A DNA stretch of 64,000 nt from Palleronia sediminis (GCF_004358695.1 NZ_SNAA01000012.1:1-64000); one strand, 5' to 3'. Shown: positions 1 to 9,288, numbered from the stretch's first letter. Numbers and translations are program-made. The notes: generated by a model not told the origin, from the letters alone.

Positions 1-103
1 TTATGACGTGTGACGACAAAATCCGCGCGGATTGCACCTTGCGCTCAGCCTAACTCATTGATTCTTCGTCTTGGCCGATGCGCAGCAGCCGAAAATCACC
101 CCC

Positions 104-120
104 GGAAGTGTCGAACTTCC
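104..120 (-). terminator. Weak hairpin downstream of the M81 peptidase gene
   Basis: Bases 1-143 contain no gene I can support. Within them, GGAAG and CTTCC (104-108 and 116-120) can pair around a 7-base loop, 24 bases past the stop of the leftward M81 gene. On the minus strand a G-run and then a short T-run follow. The stem is only 5 bp, so this is a tentative terminator. Confidence 0.25.
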
Positions 121-143
121 GACCCTGAGGATCGGCGGCTCGC

Positions 144-1580
144 TCACGCCGCGCCCCGCGCCGAGAGCCGCGCCCGCGGCGCATAGTCGAAATCGCGGTC
201 GAAGGGAAAGGTCGGCACCGCCTTGCGGCGACGCTCCAGCCGTTCGACATATTGATCCACGACGCCGGGCGACAGCATCATCAGCGCCGGATCGGCCAGC
301 GGCGCCAGCTCGGGCGACAGGTAGCCGGACTTGACCACGAGTATTTCCGCCGCCGCCGGGTCGAGGCCCAGCGCCGTGAAATCGGCAATGTTGTGATAGG
401 GCCGGCGTCGAGCCGACAGAACCAGCGTCACCCCCTCGATCTGCACCACCGCCTGACGCAGCGCGGGAGACGGGTCGTCGGACAGGGTAACGACCCGGAC
501 GCTGCCCCGCCACGGGGTCGAGCCGGGATCGAGCGTCGCGCCGATCCCGAGCGACAGCTCGGCCCCCTCGCCCGCGGCAAAGCAGGCCTCGACCGCTGGC
601 CGGTCGCAGATGCCCGCGAAAATCACGCCGCTGGCCTTCTGGCGCAGCAATTCGGCCAGAACCTCGGCCCTGTCGCCCACGCCGCCGCCGGTCGGGTTAT
701 CGCCGCTTTCGGCGAGTATCACGGGGTTGGTCGGGCTGGCGATGGCCCGCGCGATACAGGTCTCGATATCGCCCGTCTCGGTGCCGAAGGCGAAATCGTT
801 CCGCGCGTCCCACCAGGCCTGCGCGAGGCTTTCCGCCGCCGCCTCAAGCGCGGGAATGTCGGTGCCGGTCATCACCGCCGCGGCCGTGGCGCGCGGCTCG
901 TCCGCCCAGACATAGCCCACGTTCAGCGACGCGTCCCAGATGCCCTCGGCTGCGTCGATATCGGGAAGGCCGGCATAGAGCGAGTGCGCCGGCTCGTCCT
1001 CGGTCGAGGTCCGTTCGCCGGGCAGGACCACCGGCACCGGCGCCCAGACGATCACGGGGCGCGGGCCGGTCAATGCGCGAAACAGCATGTCGACCGCCCG
1101 CGCCTGCGTCTCGGGGATGTCGATATGGGGCGCGGTGCGATAGGTCGAGTAGATGTCGAGCGCGTCGATGATCCGCTGCGACAGGTTGCCGTGCAGGTCA
1201 TAGCTTGCCGCGATCACGCAATCGGGCCCGACGGTGTCGCGGGCCGCGGCGATCCAGTCGCCCTCGGCATCCTCCATCCCCTCGACGAACACGGCCCCGT
1301 GCATCGCGAGGTAAAGCCCGTCGAGCGGCAGCGCCGCCTCGAGCGCGGCGAGAAACTCGGCCTTGAAGCCGTCATAGGTCTCGCGCGAGATCGGGCCGCC
1401 GGCGATGTTGCGGGCGTAGAAGGTCGGCCGATACTCAGCCGCGTACCGTTTGAGCACGTCGAAATAGGGCTTTTCCAGCATCTCCGCGCCGCGCCAGACG
1501 GTGAAATCGCCCTCGGTCATCAGGACGGGGTTGTAGGTCGAGCATTCGGTGTGCAGGCCGCCGACGGCAACACGTTTCAT
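144..1580 (-). CDS. M81 family metallopeptidase (MlrC-like)
   Basis: 478 residues, the usual size for the M81/MlrC (microcystinase C) family. The N-terminus has the family look: GGLHTECSTYNP, then LAMHGAVFVEGMEDAEGDW near residues 92-110, and ASYDLHGNLS near 125-134. The conserved His and Asp residues in these blocks are the expected metal ligands. A C-terminal MlrC domain contains SGDNPTGGGVGD. The family cleaves small, often modified linear peptides or related amides. The start overlaps the stop of the upstream ROK regulator by 4 bp, so the two are co-transcribed, divergently from an oligopeptide-type importer. I infer cytosolic cleavage of a compound that importer brings in. The family call is firm; the substrate is unknown. 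Confidence 0.88.
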   Translation of the reverse strand: MKRVAVGGLHTECSTYNPVLMTEGDFTVWRGAEMLEKPYFDVLKRYAAEYRPTFYARNIAGGPISRETYDGFKAEFLAALEAALPLDGLYLAMHGAVFVEGMEDAEGDWIAAARDTVGPDCVIAASYDLHGNLSQRIIDALDIYSTYRTAPHIDIPETQARAVDMLFRALTGPRPVIVWAPVPVVLPGERTSTEDEPAHSLYAGLPDIDAAEGIWDASLNVGYVWADEPRATAAAVMTGTDIPALEAAAESLAQAWWDARNDFAFGTETGDIETCIARAIASPTNPVILAESGDNPTGGGVGDRAEVLAELLRQKASGVIFAGICDRPAVEACFAAGEGAELSLGIGATLDPGSTPWRGSVRVVTLSDDPSPALRQAVVQIEGVTLVLSARRRPYHNIADFTALGLDPAAAEILVVKSGYLSPELAPLADPALMMLSPGVVDQYVERLERRRKAVPTFPFDRDFDYAPRARLSARGAA

Positions 1581-2728
1581 GCGGACTTCCTTTCGGTGGT
1601 ATCGGGCGTGAGCAGCAGCCGATGCGCCGCGACCGACGCGGCCCCGGCGGCATGTGCGCCGTCGCGCTTGGGGCCGATGTCGATCTGCGTGCGCCGGCGC
1701 ATCTGCGGCAGCACGTTGGCGTCGATGGATTGCATCATCGCCATGGCGAACAGCCCCTCGGTGGTCTCGGCCTCCATCCGCAGGACGACACGTTCGGGGT
1801 TCACGATCTGGATCAGGTGGGCCAGCGCAAGGCCCAGCGCCTCGCCCGCGCCGTGCAGGATGGCGACCGCGCGCTCGTCGCCCTGCGCCGCGGCACGTTC
1901 GAGATCGGCCGGCGTGGTGCCGTCCAGCCCGAGCCCGCGCGCGGCTGCGGCCATCGCGCGCAGGCTCGCCACTGTATCGAGGCAGCCGCGCTTGCCGCAG
2001 ATGCAGGGTTCGCCGCCGGGAGCGACGGTGATATGGGCGATCTCGCCCGCGCCACCCTCGGCCCCGCGGAACAATTGCCGCCCGATCAAGAGCGCGCCGC
2101 CGATCCCGTCGGCCACGTCGACCAGCGCGAATGACCGGGCACCGAACCCGCCGAACAGCTTTTCATGGATGGCGAGCGCGTTGGCATCGTTCTCGACCAG
2201 CACCGGCAGGCCCAGCGCGGCCGAGGCCATGCGCCCGAGCGGCACGTCGCTCCACCCCATGAGGGTCGAGCGGATGCAGGTGTCCTGCTCGGCATTGACG
2301 ACGCCCGAGATCGAGATGCCCATGCCATAGACTGCGGCGCGGTCGATACCCGAACCGGCCAGCAGCGCGTCGAGATCGCCGGCCATCGCCGCGCAGATCT
2401 CGTCGGGGTCCGTCCGCCCCGGAAGGTCGCGCCGCGCCGCGATCCGCCCGGTGATATCGCACAGCACCATGCGCCCCCGCCCCGGCCGCAGCGACAGCCC
2501 GGCGAACCACACCGCCCCCTCGCGCAGGGCAAGCAGGGTCGAGGGCCGCCCGGTACGGCGCACCGTCTCGACCTCGGCGATAAGGCCGAAATCCATGAGC
2601 TCGCGCGTGGCGGTGGTGACGGCCGCCTTGGACAGCCCGGCGGCGATGGCAAGCTCGGTCCGGCTGGCCTGCCCGGCCTCGGACAGCGCCCAGAGCAATC
2701 TTCGGTGATGATCGCCGGTCTGGATCAC
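1577..2728 (-). CDS. ROK family transcriptional regulator
   Basis: 383 residues. An N-terminal winged helix (about residues 5-60, TELAIAAGLSKAAVTTATRELMDFGLI) is followed by a ROK sugar-kinase-like domain. It has ENDANALAIHEKLFG and the zinc-type cysteine motif CICGKRGC, as in NagC/Mlc/XylR. Such regulators are usually repressors released by a sugar or sugar phosphate. It sits at the head of a leftward pair with the M81 peptidase (4-bp overlap) and is divergent from the peptide-type importer operon. A candidate operator lies in the 141-bp intergenic region at 2763-2785. I infer that it controls both directions. The effector is unknown. Confidence 0.88.
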   Translation of the reverse strand: MIQTGDHHRRLLWALSEAGQASRTELAIAAGLSKAAVTTATRELMDFGLIAEVETVRRTGRPSTLLALREGAVWFAGLSLRPGRGRMVLCDITGRIAARRDLPGRTDPDEICAAMAGDLDALLAGSGIDRAAVYGMGISISGVVNAEQDTCIRSTLMGWSDVPLGRMASAALGLPVLVENDANALAIHEKLFGGFGARSFALVDVADGIGGALLIGRQLFRGAEGGAGEIAHITVAPGGEPCICGKRGCLDTVASLRAMAAAARGLGLDGTTPADLERAAAQGDERAVAILHGAGEALGLALAHLIQIVNPERVVLRMEAETTEGLFAMAMMQSIDANVLPQMRRRTQIDIGPKRDGAHAAGAASVAAHRLLLTPDTTERKSA

Positions 2729-2762
2729 ATGGAAATTTCCGCTTCGGATGAATTACGTTGAC

Positions 2763-2785
2763 TTTAGTTCACGCCGTAAACCAAA
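2763..2785. promoter_or_regulatory. Candidate ROK operator in divergent promoter region
   Basis: TTTAGTT (2763-2769) and AACCAAA (2779-2785) form an imperfect inverted repeat (6 of 7 paired) with a 9-base spacer. It lies between the ROK regulator and the solute-binding gene. AT-rich arms separated by about 9-11 bases are typical of NagC/XylR-type sites. A -35-like TTGACT starts at 2758. This is inference from pattern and position only. Confidence 0.35.
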
Positions 2786-2869
2786 ACAAGGAATATGGAG
2801 AAGTTGGGGAATAAAGAGGTCCGGCTTCTCGTTCCGGCGACGACAAACTGTGCTGACAGGGAGATGGAT

Positions 2870-4401
2870 ATGAAGACGAACGGAAAGAGCTTGCGACGCT
2901 ATGCGCAGGCCGGCGCGGCCGCGCTGGTCATGCTGACCGCCGCGCAGGCCCAGGCGCAAAGCCTGTCGGTCATGCAAAGCGAGGCGCCGCGTTCGATGGA
3001 CCCCGCCGACCAGACGGCGTCCTTCACGCAGGTGGTGCTGGCCCCGATGTATGACGGCCTGATCGAGCGCAACAAGGACATGGAGATCGCCCCGCGCTCG
3101 CCACCGAATGGACGACCAGCGATGACGGGCTGGAATGGACCTTCACGCTGCGCGAGGGCGTCAGCTTTCACGACGGCACCGCGCTCGATGCCGAGGCGGT
3201 CGCGGCCTCGTTCCAGCGCCTTCTGAACCCCGATCTGGGTCTCGCCGCCGCCGGCAAGATCACCGGCCTTCTCGAAGGTGTCGAGGCGGTCGACCCGATG
3301 ACCGTGCGCTTTACCCTGACCAAGCCCTATTCGGGCTTCGCCGATCTCATGTCGACCTCGGTCGGTTGGGTGGTGAGCCCCGCCGCCGAGGATCTCGGCA
3401 CCCATGCCGTCGGCACCGGGCCTTTCGAGTTCGTCGAGTACAAGTCCGGCGATTACGTCAGGATGCAGGCCTTCGACGGCTATTGGGGCGACGCGCCCGC
3501 GCTCGAGGAAATCGAGTTCCGCTGGTCGCCCGAAAGCTCGGTTCTCGCCATGGCGGTGCAGGCCGACGAGGCCGATGTCGTCAATCCGCTGCCGCCGATC
3601 TTTGCCCAGACGGTCGCCGCCAATCCCGAGCTGACGCTGATCGACCAGCCCGGCGCCTTCGTGTTCTGGGTGTCGCTGAACGTCCAGCTCGAGCCGCTGG
3701 ACCAGCAGAAGGTGCGCCAGGCGCTGAACTTCGCCACCGACCGCGAGGCGCTGGTCGAGGCGCTGCTGCGCGGCTATGGCACGCCGGCCAATTCCCCGCT
3801 GGCCCCGACCAACCCGGCCTGGGACGAAAGCCTGAACCCCTATCCCTACGATCCCGAAAAGGCGCGGTCCCTGCTCGAAGAGGCGGGCCTGTCCGACGGG
3901 TTCTCGATGTCCGTCGCCGTTCAGGAACCCGAGGCGCAGATCGCCGAGGCGCTTCAGGCGATGTGGTCCGAGATCGGCGTCGATCTCGAGGTGCGGCGCC
4001 TCGAAAGCGGCGTCTGGTCCGAGGCGGCCTTCAACGATCCCGAGGCCAAGGCGGCCGACAATCTCGGTGCGGTCATCGCCTCGTGGTCGAGCGGATCGAG
4101 CAATGCCGATCTCCAGTTCCGCCCGCTCTACACCACCGAAAGCTGGGCTCCCACGGGCGCCAATCTCGGCTTCTACTCGTCGGACGAGCTCGACCGGCTG
4201 GTGAGCGAGGCGGCCGCGACCATGGACGAGGACGCGCGCAACGCGCTCTATGTCGATGCGCAAAAGCTGGTGAACCAGGACGCGCCGCATGTGCTGCTCT
4301 ACTCGACGCGCGATCTCGCGGCCGCCAAGGCCAATGTCGAAGGGCTGTGGATGAAGCCCGGCGGCGTCCTGATGGTCGAAGACGCCTCGATCTCGGAATA
4401 A
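2870..4401 (+). pseudogene. ABC transporter substrate-binding protein (SBP_bac_5), frameshifted
   Basis: Family-5 (DppA/OppA-like) periplasmic binding protein in two frames. Codons from 2870 give a signal peptide (MKTNGKSLRRYAQAGAAALVM...AQAQAQ) and the mature start SLSVMQSEAPRSMDPADQT. After EIAP (about 3094) the frame breaks. The next frame continues directly with ALATEWTTSDDGLEWTFTLR, as family members do. Restoring one G at about 3094 gives an intact protein of about 510 residues, the normal length. ATG 2870 is preferred over 2864 because AGGGAG (2858-2863) is then spaced 6 bases away. First gene of the importer operon. It is either a real null mutation or a one-base sequence error. No slippery heptamer is visible, so programmed frameshifting is unlikely. 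Confidence 0.85.
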
Positions 4402-4415
4402 ATCCCGCGAAACCG

Positions 4416-4447
4416 GGGGGCGGGGCCGCGACGATGGCCCCGCCCCC
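4416..4447 (+). terminator. Strong intercistronic hairpin between binding-protein and permease genes
   Basis: A perfect 12-bp GC stem pairs 4416-4427 with 4436-4447 around an 8-base loop, between the binding-protein stop and the permease start. No T-tract follows. Such hairpins commonly stabilise the upstream mRNA or cause partial termination, so that binding protein outnumbers permease. That role is inferred. Confidence 0.6.
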
Positions 4448-4468
4448 GCGCGCATGGGGCCGCCCGCG

Positions 4469-5389
4469 ATGAAACGCTATTTCCTGCGAAAGACGATGAT
4501 GCTGCCGCTCGTTCTGCTGGGCGTGTCCTTCATCATCTTTCTGTCGGTCAGGATGCTGCCCGGCGATCCGGCCCGGCTGATGGCCGGCCCCGAGGCGACG
4601 CAGGCGGCCGTCGACAACATGCGCACGCGGCTGGGGCTCGACCAGCCGCTTCTGTTCCAATACGCCCGGTTCCTCGCCAATGCCGCAACGGGCGATTTCG
4701 GAACCTCGATCCGTTCGGGCCAACCCGTGGCCGAGGAACTGGCGCCCCGCTTCGTCGCGACGCTCAAGCTGGCCTCAGTCGCCTACCTCTTCGCCACGCT
4801 GATCGGCGTGCCGCTGGGGATGGCGGGCGCGGTCTGGCGGGGGCGGGCCATCGACCAGGCGGTGATGCTGATCGCCATTCTCGGGGCGTCGGTCGCCAAT
4901 TTCTGGCTGGCGCTGGTAATGATGGATTATTTCGCCGTGCAAAAGGGATGGCTCCCGCTGCTCGGATCGGGTTCGGCGGCGCATTACGTCATGCCCGCCA
5001 TCGCGCTTGGCCTTCTGCCGATGGCGCTGGTGGCGCGCATGACGCGCTCCTCGATGATCGAGACACTGGGCCAGGACTATATCCGCACCGCCCGCGCCAA
5101 GGGCCTGAGCGCGGCGCGGGTCTATCGCCGCCACGCCCTGCGCAACGCGCTCATCCCCATCGTGACGATCATCGGGCTGAACTTCGGCGCGGTCATCGGC
5201 TCGACCGTCGTGACCGAGACGGTGTTCAACTGGCCCGGCATCGGCCAGATGCTGGTCGATGCGGTGCGCTACCGCGATTACCCGATCATCCAGGGGGTCA
5301 CGCTTCTGGCGGTGGTCAGCGTCGTGCTGGTCAATTTCATGGCCGAGCTGCTGATCTCGGCGCTCGATCCGCGCGTGAGGTTCGGATGA
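4469..5389 (+). CDS. ABC transporter permease, DppB/OppB type
   Basis: About 306 residues from ATG 4469 (MKRYFLRKTMMLPLVLLGVSFIIF); ATG 4454 in frame would add 5 residues. Features: an N-terminal membrane segment, the MLPGDPARLM motif after it, about six membrane segments, and the cytoplasmic EAA-type loop DYIRTARAKGLSAARVYRRHALRNALIP that docks with the ATPase. The C-terminus ALDPRVRFG is typical. It is the first transmembrane subunit of a Dpp/Opp-type importer and pairs with the next gene (4-bp overlap). No ATPase gene lies in this operon, so energising subunits must come from elsewhere. Confidence 0.9.
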   Translation: MKRYFLRKTMMLPLVLLGVSFIIFLSVRMLPGDPARLMAGPEATQAAVDNMRTRLGLDQPLLFQYARFLANAATGDFGTSIRSGQPVAEELAPRFVATLKLASVAYLFATLIGVPLGMAGAVWRGRAIDQAVMLIAILGASVANFWLALVMMDYFAVQKGWLPLLGSGSAAHYVMPAIALGLLPMALVARMTRSSMIETLGQDYIRTARAKGLSAARVYRRHALRNALIPIVTIIGLNFGAVIGSTVVTETVFNWPGIGQMLVDAVRYRDYPIIQGVTLLAVVSVVLVNFMAELLISALDPRVRFG

Positions 5390-6243
5390 CCTATAGCGCC
5401 GCCCTGCCCCGCCTGATGGACTGGAGCCGATGGCTCGGCCGCAGGCCCGCGCTTTTCATCGGCGGCGGCTTGATCGGGCTGATCGTGCTGGCCGCGATCT
5501 TCGCGCCGTTGATCGCACCGGTCTCGCCCTATGACCAGAGCCTTCTGAACACGCTCAGGCCGCCCTCGTCCGAGCACCTGTTCGGCACCGATTCCTTCGG
5601 CCGCGATATCTTTTCGCGGATCGTCTACGGCGCCCGGCTGTCTCTGCTCGAGGTCGTTCTGGGCGTCGGGATCGCCGTCGTCGTCGGCGTGCCGCAGGGG
5701 CTTGTCGCGGGGCTCTATGGCGGGCGGATCGACGGGGTCATCATGTGGGTGACGGATATCGTCTTTGCCTTTCCCGGCATCGTGCTCGCCATCCTGATCG
5801 TGTCGATCCTCGGGCCGGGGCTGATGAACATGCTGCTCGCCATCGCGATCTTTTCGGTCCCGGTCTATGCCCGCCTCGTGCGCAACGTCACGCTCGGCCT
5901 GCGCGAGATGGAATACGTCCAGGCCGCGCGCGCCCTCGGGGCATCGAACCTGCGGATCATGTTCGACCATATCCTGCGCAACGCCATGGGGCCGATTATC
6001 GTACAGTCGACCCTGACCGCGGGCACGGTGGTTTTGACCGCGGCCAGCCTGTCGTTCCTTGGACTGGGCGCGCAGCCACCGATCCCCGAATGGGGCGCGA
6101 TGATGAGCAACGGGCGCAACTACCTGGGCGTCGCGCTATGGGTCTCGCTGTTTCCGGGGCTGGCCGTGACGGTCACGGTTCTGGGCTTCAACATCCTGGG
6201 CGACGGCCTTAACGATCTGCTCGACCCCAGGAGCCGAGGATGA
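5386..6243 (+). CDS. ABC transporter permease, DppC/OppC type
   Basis: 285 residues from ATG 5386, which overlaps the upstream stop by 4 bp. The open frame extends further upstream, but MTYSAALPRL is the only start that fits the coupling and the family length. It has an N-terminal membrane segment, HLFGTDSFGRDIFSRIVYGAR (the OppC_N hallmark), five further membrane segments, and the EAA loop YVQAARALGASNLRIMFDHILRNAMGPIIV. It forms the second half of the membrane channel with the DppB-type subunit. The stop overlaps the start of the ROK kinase. Confidence 0.9.
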   Translation: MTYSAALPRLMDWSRWLGRRPALFIGGGLIGLIVLAAIFAPLIAPVSPYDQSLLNTLRPPSSEHLFGTDSFGRDIFSRIVYGARLSLLEVVLGVGIAVVVGVPQGLVAGLYGGRIDGVIMWVTDIVFAFPGIVLAILIVSILGPGLMNMLLAIAIFSVPVYARLVRNVTLGLREMEYVQAARALGASNLRIMFDHILRNAMGPIIVQSTLTAGTVVLTAASLSFLGLGAQPPIPEWGAMMSNGRNYLGVALWVSLFPGLAVTVTVLGFNILGDGLNDLLDPRSRG

Positions 6244-7190
6244 AGCACGCCCCTTCCGCCGCGCAGCGGATCCTCGTCGCCGATATTGGCGGCTCCTTCG
6301 TCCGCATGGCCGCGACCGGCACCGGCCCCGGCGATATCGGCGCGGTGCAAAGCCGCCCGACCCCGACCGACGATTTCGCGGCGTTTCTCGACGCGCTTTC
6401 GGATCTCGCGCGGGGGCTGTCCGCCGGGGTCGAGCCGACCGCGCCGCTGATCCTGGCGACCGCGGGGCTGTGCGACGCCGCCGCCGGGACGATCCAGGCG
6501 GCGAACATTCCCTGTCTTGCCGGCCAGCCGGTTGCGCGGCTGTTGTCGCAGCGGCTGGGGCGGCCCGTCGGCGTGCTGAACGATGCCGACGCCTTCGCGC
6601 TGGCCGAGGCCGTGCAGGGCGCGGGGCGGGGACATCGCGTGGTGTTCGGCGCGATCATCGGCACCGGCATCGGCGGCGGGTTGGTCGTCGACGGCCGGCC
6701 CGTGCGCGGACATGGCGGGCTAGTGGGCGAATGGGGGCACGGGCCGGTGGCCAACCGGATCCCCGAGACGCTGGGCCGCCCGCTGGAACGAATCCGCTGC
6801 GGATGCGGGCAATACGGTTGCGCCGACACGTTCGGCGGCGCGCGGGGGCTCGAACGGCTGCATGCGATGACGGGCCATCCCCCGGCCACGAGCCGCGAGA
6901 TCACTGTCCGGTGGCGCGACGGCGACCCCGAGGCCGCCCGCACCATCGCGCTCTGGGCCGAGATGCTGTCCGAGCCGCTGGCGCTTGCCGTCAACATCAC
7001 CGGCGCCTCCATCGTGGCGACCGGCGGGGGGCTGGGCCGCGACGAGGCGTTGATGGCCACGCTCGACCGCGCGCTACGCCTGCGGATCCTGTCGCGCCAC
7101 GAGGGGCCGATCCTGCATCCCGGCCGGATCGAGCAGGCGGCGCTGACCGGCGGCGCCATCCTCGGCCAGCAGATGCGGCAAAGCCTGTGA
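6240..7190 (+). CDS. ROK family sugar kinase
   Basis: 316 residues without a helix-turn-helix, so a kinase rather than a regulator. The phosphate-binding start reads ILVADIGGSFVRMAATG, with the active site NDADAFALAEA, GAIIGTGIGGGLVVDG, and the ROK zinc motif CGCGQYGC. The motif and its flanks resemble N-acetylglucosamine/fructokinase-type ROK kinases. ROK kinases phosphorylate hexoses or amino sugars with ATP in the cytosol. It overlaps its neighbours by 4 bp on both sides, placing it inside the importer operon. The imported compound may therefore contain a sugar or amino-sugar unit. Substrate not assignable. Confidence 0.86.
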   Translation: MKHAPSAAQRILVADIGGSFVRMAATGTGPGDIGAVQSRPTPTDDFAAFLDALSDLARGLSAGVEPTAPLILATAGLCDAAAGTIQAANIPCLAGQPVARLLSQRLGRPVGVLNDADAFALAEAVQGAGRGHRVVFGAIIGTGIGGGLVVDGRPVRGHGGLVGEWGHGPVANRIPETLGRPLERIRCGCGQYGCADTFGGARGLERLHAMTGHPPATSREITVRWRDGDPEAARTIALWAEMLSEPLALAVNITGASIVATGGGLGRDEALMATLDRALRLRILSRHEGPILHPGRIEQAALTGGAILGQQMRQSL

Positions 7191-8083
7191 CCGGGGCCGA
7201 CACCCGCCCCGCCATGGGACTGATCGGAACGGGGCCATGGGCCGAAACCGTCCACGCCCCGGCCATCGCGGCCCATCCGGGCCTGCGCCTTGCCGGGGTC
7301 TGGGGGCGGGACAGGGGCAAGGCCGAAACCCTTGCAGCACAGCTTGCCGTGCCCGTTTTCGACAATGCCGAAGCACTGTTCGCGGCCTGCGACATGGTCG
7401 CCCTCGCCGTATCGCCCGCGGCGCAGGCCGTGATCGCCCCCGCCGCCGCGCGGGCGGGTTGTCACCTGCTGCTGGAAAAGCCCCTCGCCCCGACGGCGGC
7501 CGAGGGGCGGATCGTCGCCGACGCGATCCGCGAGGCGGGCGTTCGCGCGGTGTCCTTTCACACGCTGACCTTCCTCCCGGCGCTGGTCGCGCGGCTCGGC
7601 GCCCTGCGCGATGGCGGCGACGTCGTGGCGGCGCGATACGATTACCGCTCGGACGCGCTGGTAACGGGGCCCTTCGCGTCGTCGGCATGGCGGCAGACAC
7701 GGGCCGGCGCGCTGTTCGATATCGGCCCGCATGCGCTGTCGATGCTCGAGCCGTTGCTGGGCCGCGTGACCGGCATCGCCTGCCGCACCCTTCGCCATGC
7801 CCGTGCCGAGCTGCGGCTGACACATGAGGGCGGCGCTCTGTCCGAGGTCGCCATCGACCTTGCCACCGCCCCCGATGGCGCGCGGCTGCGCGTCGACCGG
7901 CGGGACCGTCCGCCCGAATGGATCCGGCCCGAGGTCGATACCGCCGCGGCCTATGGGCGTGCGCTCGACGCGCTGCTGGTCCGGCACCCGGACGAGACCG
8001 GCGCCCGGATCGAGACCGCGCTGCGTTATGTCACCCTTCTGGAACGGGCCATCGACGCCGCGCCCGGTGAGGACAGCTTATGA
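7187..8083 (+). CDS. Gfo/Idh/MocA family oxidoreductase
   Basis: 298 residues from GTG 7187, overlapping the kinase stop; ATG 7214 is an alternative start 9 codons in. The N-terminal Rossmann fold starts MGLIGTGPWAETVHAPAIAAHPGLRLAGVWGRD, and the signature EKPLAPTAAEG (cis-Pro loop) is present. The C-terminal half has FDIGPHALSMLEPLLG, the usual D-x-G-x-H motif of this family. These enzymes are NAD(P)-dependent dehydrogenases of sugars, inositols or amino-sugar derivatives. At about 300 residues it is slightly short for the family (330-380). It lies between a ROK kinase and an M20 peptidase, supporting a catabolic role. Substrate unknown. Confidence 0.85.
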   Translation: MTGADTRPAMGLIGTGPWAETVHAPAIAAHPGLRLAGVWGRDRGKAETLAAQLAVPVFDNAEALFAACDMVALAVSPAAQAVIAPAAARAGCHLLLEKPLAPTAAEGRIVADAIREAGVRAVSFHTLTFLPALVARLGALRDGGDVVAARYDYRSDALVTGPFASSAWRQTRAGALFDIGPHALSMLEPLLGRVTGIACRTLRHARAELRLTHEGGALSEVAIDLATAPDGARLRVDRRDRPPEWIRPEVDTAAAYGRALDALLVRHPDETGARIETALRYVTLLERAIDAAPGEDSL

Positions 8084-9288
8084 GCGACACCATCGACCGC
8101 CTTCTCGCCCATCCCCGCGTCGCCGCCGCCCGCGTCCATCTGCGCGCGGGGCATAACCGGATGGTCGAGGAAATCGTCACCCTGACCGAGATCCCCGCCC
8201 CGCCCTTCGCCGAGGCGGCGCGCGCGGCGGCCTATCTCGACATGATGCGCGATGCCGGGCTCGCCGATTGCACGCTGGACGGGATCGGCAACGCGACGGG
8301 TCTTGTCCGCGGCGCGAAACGCGAAGCGGCGGTCGTGGTCGCCGCCCATCTCGACACCGTCTTTCCGGCAGGGACCGACGTGACCGTCCGCCGCGAGGGC
8401 ACGCGGCTTTTCGCGCCCGGCGTGGGCGACGATACGCGCGGCCTTGCCGTCAATCTCGCGATCATGCGCGCGATCACGGCCGCGGGGATCGTACCCCGCC
8501 GCGACATTCTGTTCGTCGGCGATGTCGGCGAAGAGGGCGCGGGCGATCTGCGCGGCATCCGCCATCTGCTGACCGAAGGCCCTCATGCCGGGCGCGTCGG
8601 CGCTTTTTTTACCGTCGACGGGCTGGACAGCGGGAACCTCGTGACCGAGGCGGTGGGCTCGCTGCGCTACCGCGTCCGGTTCACCGGTCCGGGCGGGCAT
8701 AGCTGGCTCGATTTCGGCACGGTGAACCCGGCCAATGCGCTCGGCGCCTTTGCCGCCGGGCTGGCAGAGCTGTCCCTGCCGCAGACGCCTCCGACCACCT
8801 GTTCCATGACGCGGATGGGCGGCGGCACCTCGGTCAATACCATCCCCGAAGAGGTCTGGGTCGATCTCGATCTGCGCTCGGTCTCGGCCGAGGCGCTGGA
8901 CCGGCTCGACGCCGAGATGCGTGCCCTGGCCGAGACCGCGGTCGCGGCCGAGAACGCGCGCAACGGCAACGGGCAGGTCGCGGTGCATCTGGACAAGATC
9001 GGCAACCGCCCCGCCGGCCGCACGCCGCCCGACGCGTCCATCGTCGCCGACACGGTCGCGGCACTCGGCGCGCTGGGGTTCACGCCGCGGCTGGGCGCGT
9101 CCTCGACCGATGCCAACATCCCCATGAGCCTCGGCATCCCCGCGGTCGGGATCGGCTCGGGCGGGACGGGCGGTCGGGCGCATACGCTCGACGAATGGAT
9201 CGACACCGCGCCCGAACTGTCGCTGCGCGGTGTCGAGGCCGTGCTGCTGGCCGTTCTCGCCGCCGCCGGGATCGACGACGCCGCCTGA
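8080..9288 (+). CDS. M20 family metallopeptidase (PepT-like)
   Basis: 402 residues. M20 di-zinc motifs are visible: AAHLDTVF (first His/Asp), GVGDDTRGLA (bridging Asp), GEEGAGDLRG (catalytic Glu pair), and the C-terminal STDANIPMSLG / GGRAHTLDEW, which supplies the last His. A dimerisation lid domain lies between (GPGGHSWLDFG). The family removes N-terminal residues from small peptides or hydrolyses N-acyl amino compounds. It is the last gene of the 2.9-9.3 kb operon, with a 4-bp overlap to the oxidoreductase. Together with the M81 peptidase it suggests stepwise hydrolysis of an imported peptide-like compound. Confidence 0.87.
   Translation: MSDTIDRLLAHPRVAAARVHLRAGHNRMVEEIVTLTEIPAPPFAEAARAAAYLDMMRDAGLADCTLDGIGNATGLVRGAKREAAVVVAAHLDTVFPAGTDVTVRREGTRLFAPGVGDDTRGLAVNLAIMRAITAAGIVPRRDILFVGDVGEEGAGDLRGIRHLLTEGPHAGRVGAFFTVDGLDSGNLVTEAVGSLRYRVRFTGPGGHSWLDFGTVNPANALGAFAAGLAELSLPQTPPTTCSMTRMGGGTSVNTIPEEVWVDLDLRSVSAEALDRLDAEMRALAETAVAAENARNGNGQVAVHLDKIGNRPAGRTPPDASIVADTVAALGALGFTPRLGASSTDANIPMSLGIPAVGIGSGGTGGRAHTLDEWIDTAPELSLRGVEAVLLAVLAAAGIDDAA

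Noticed and set aside
252-2330. A 692-codon plus-strand frame through the M81 and ROK genes
   Set aside because: Shadow of two well-supported minus-strand genes.
3085-3100. Programmed -1 frameshift in the binding-protein gene
   Set aside because: No X-XXY-YYZ slippery heptamer or downstream pseudoknot is evident, and binding proteins are not known to use it.
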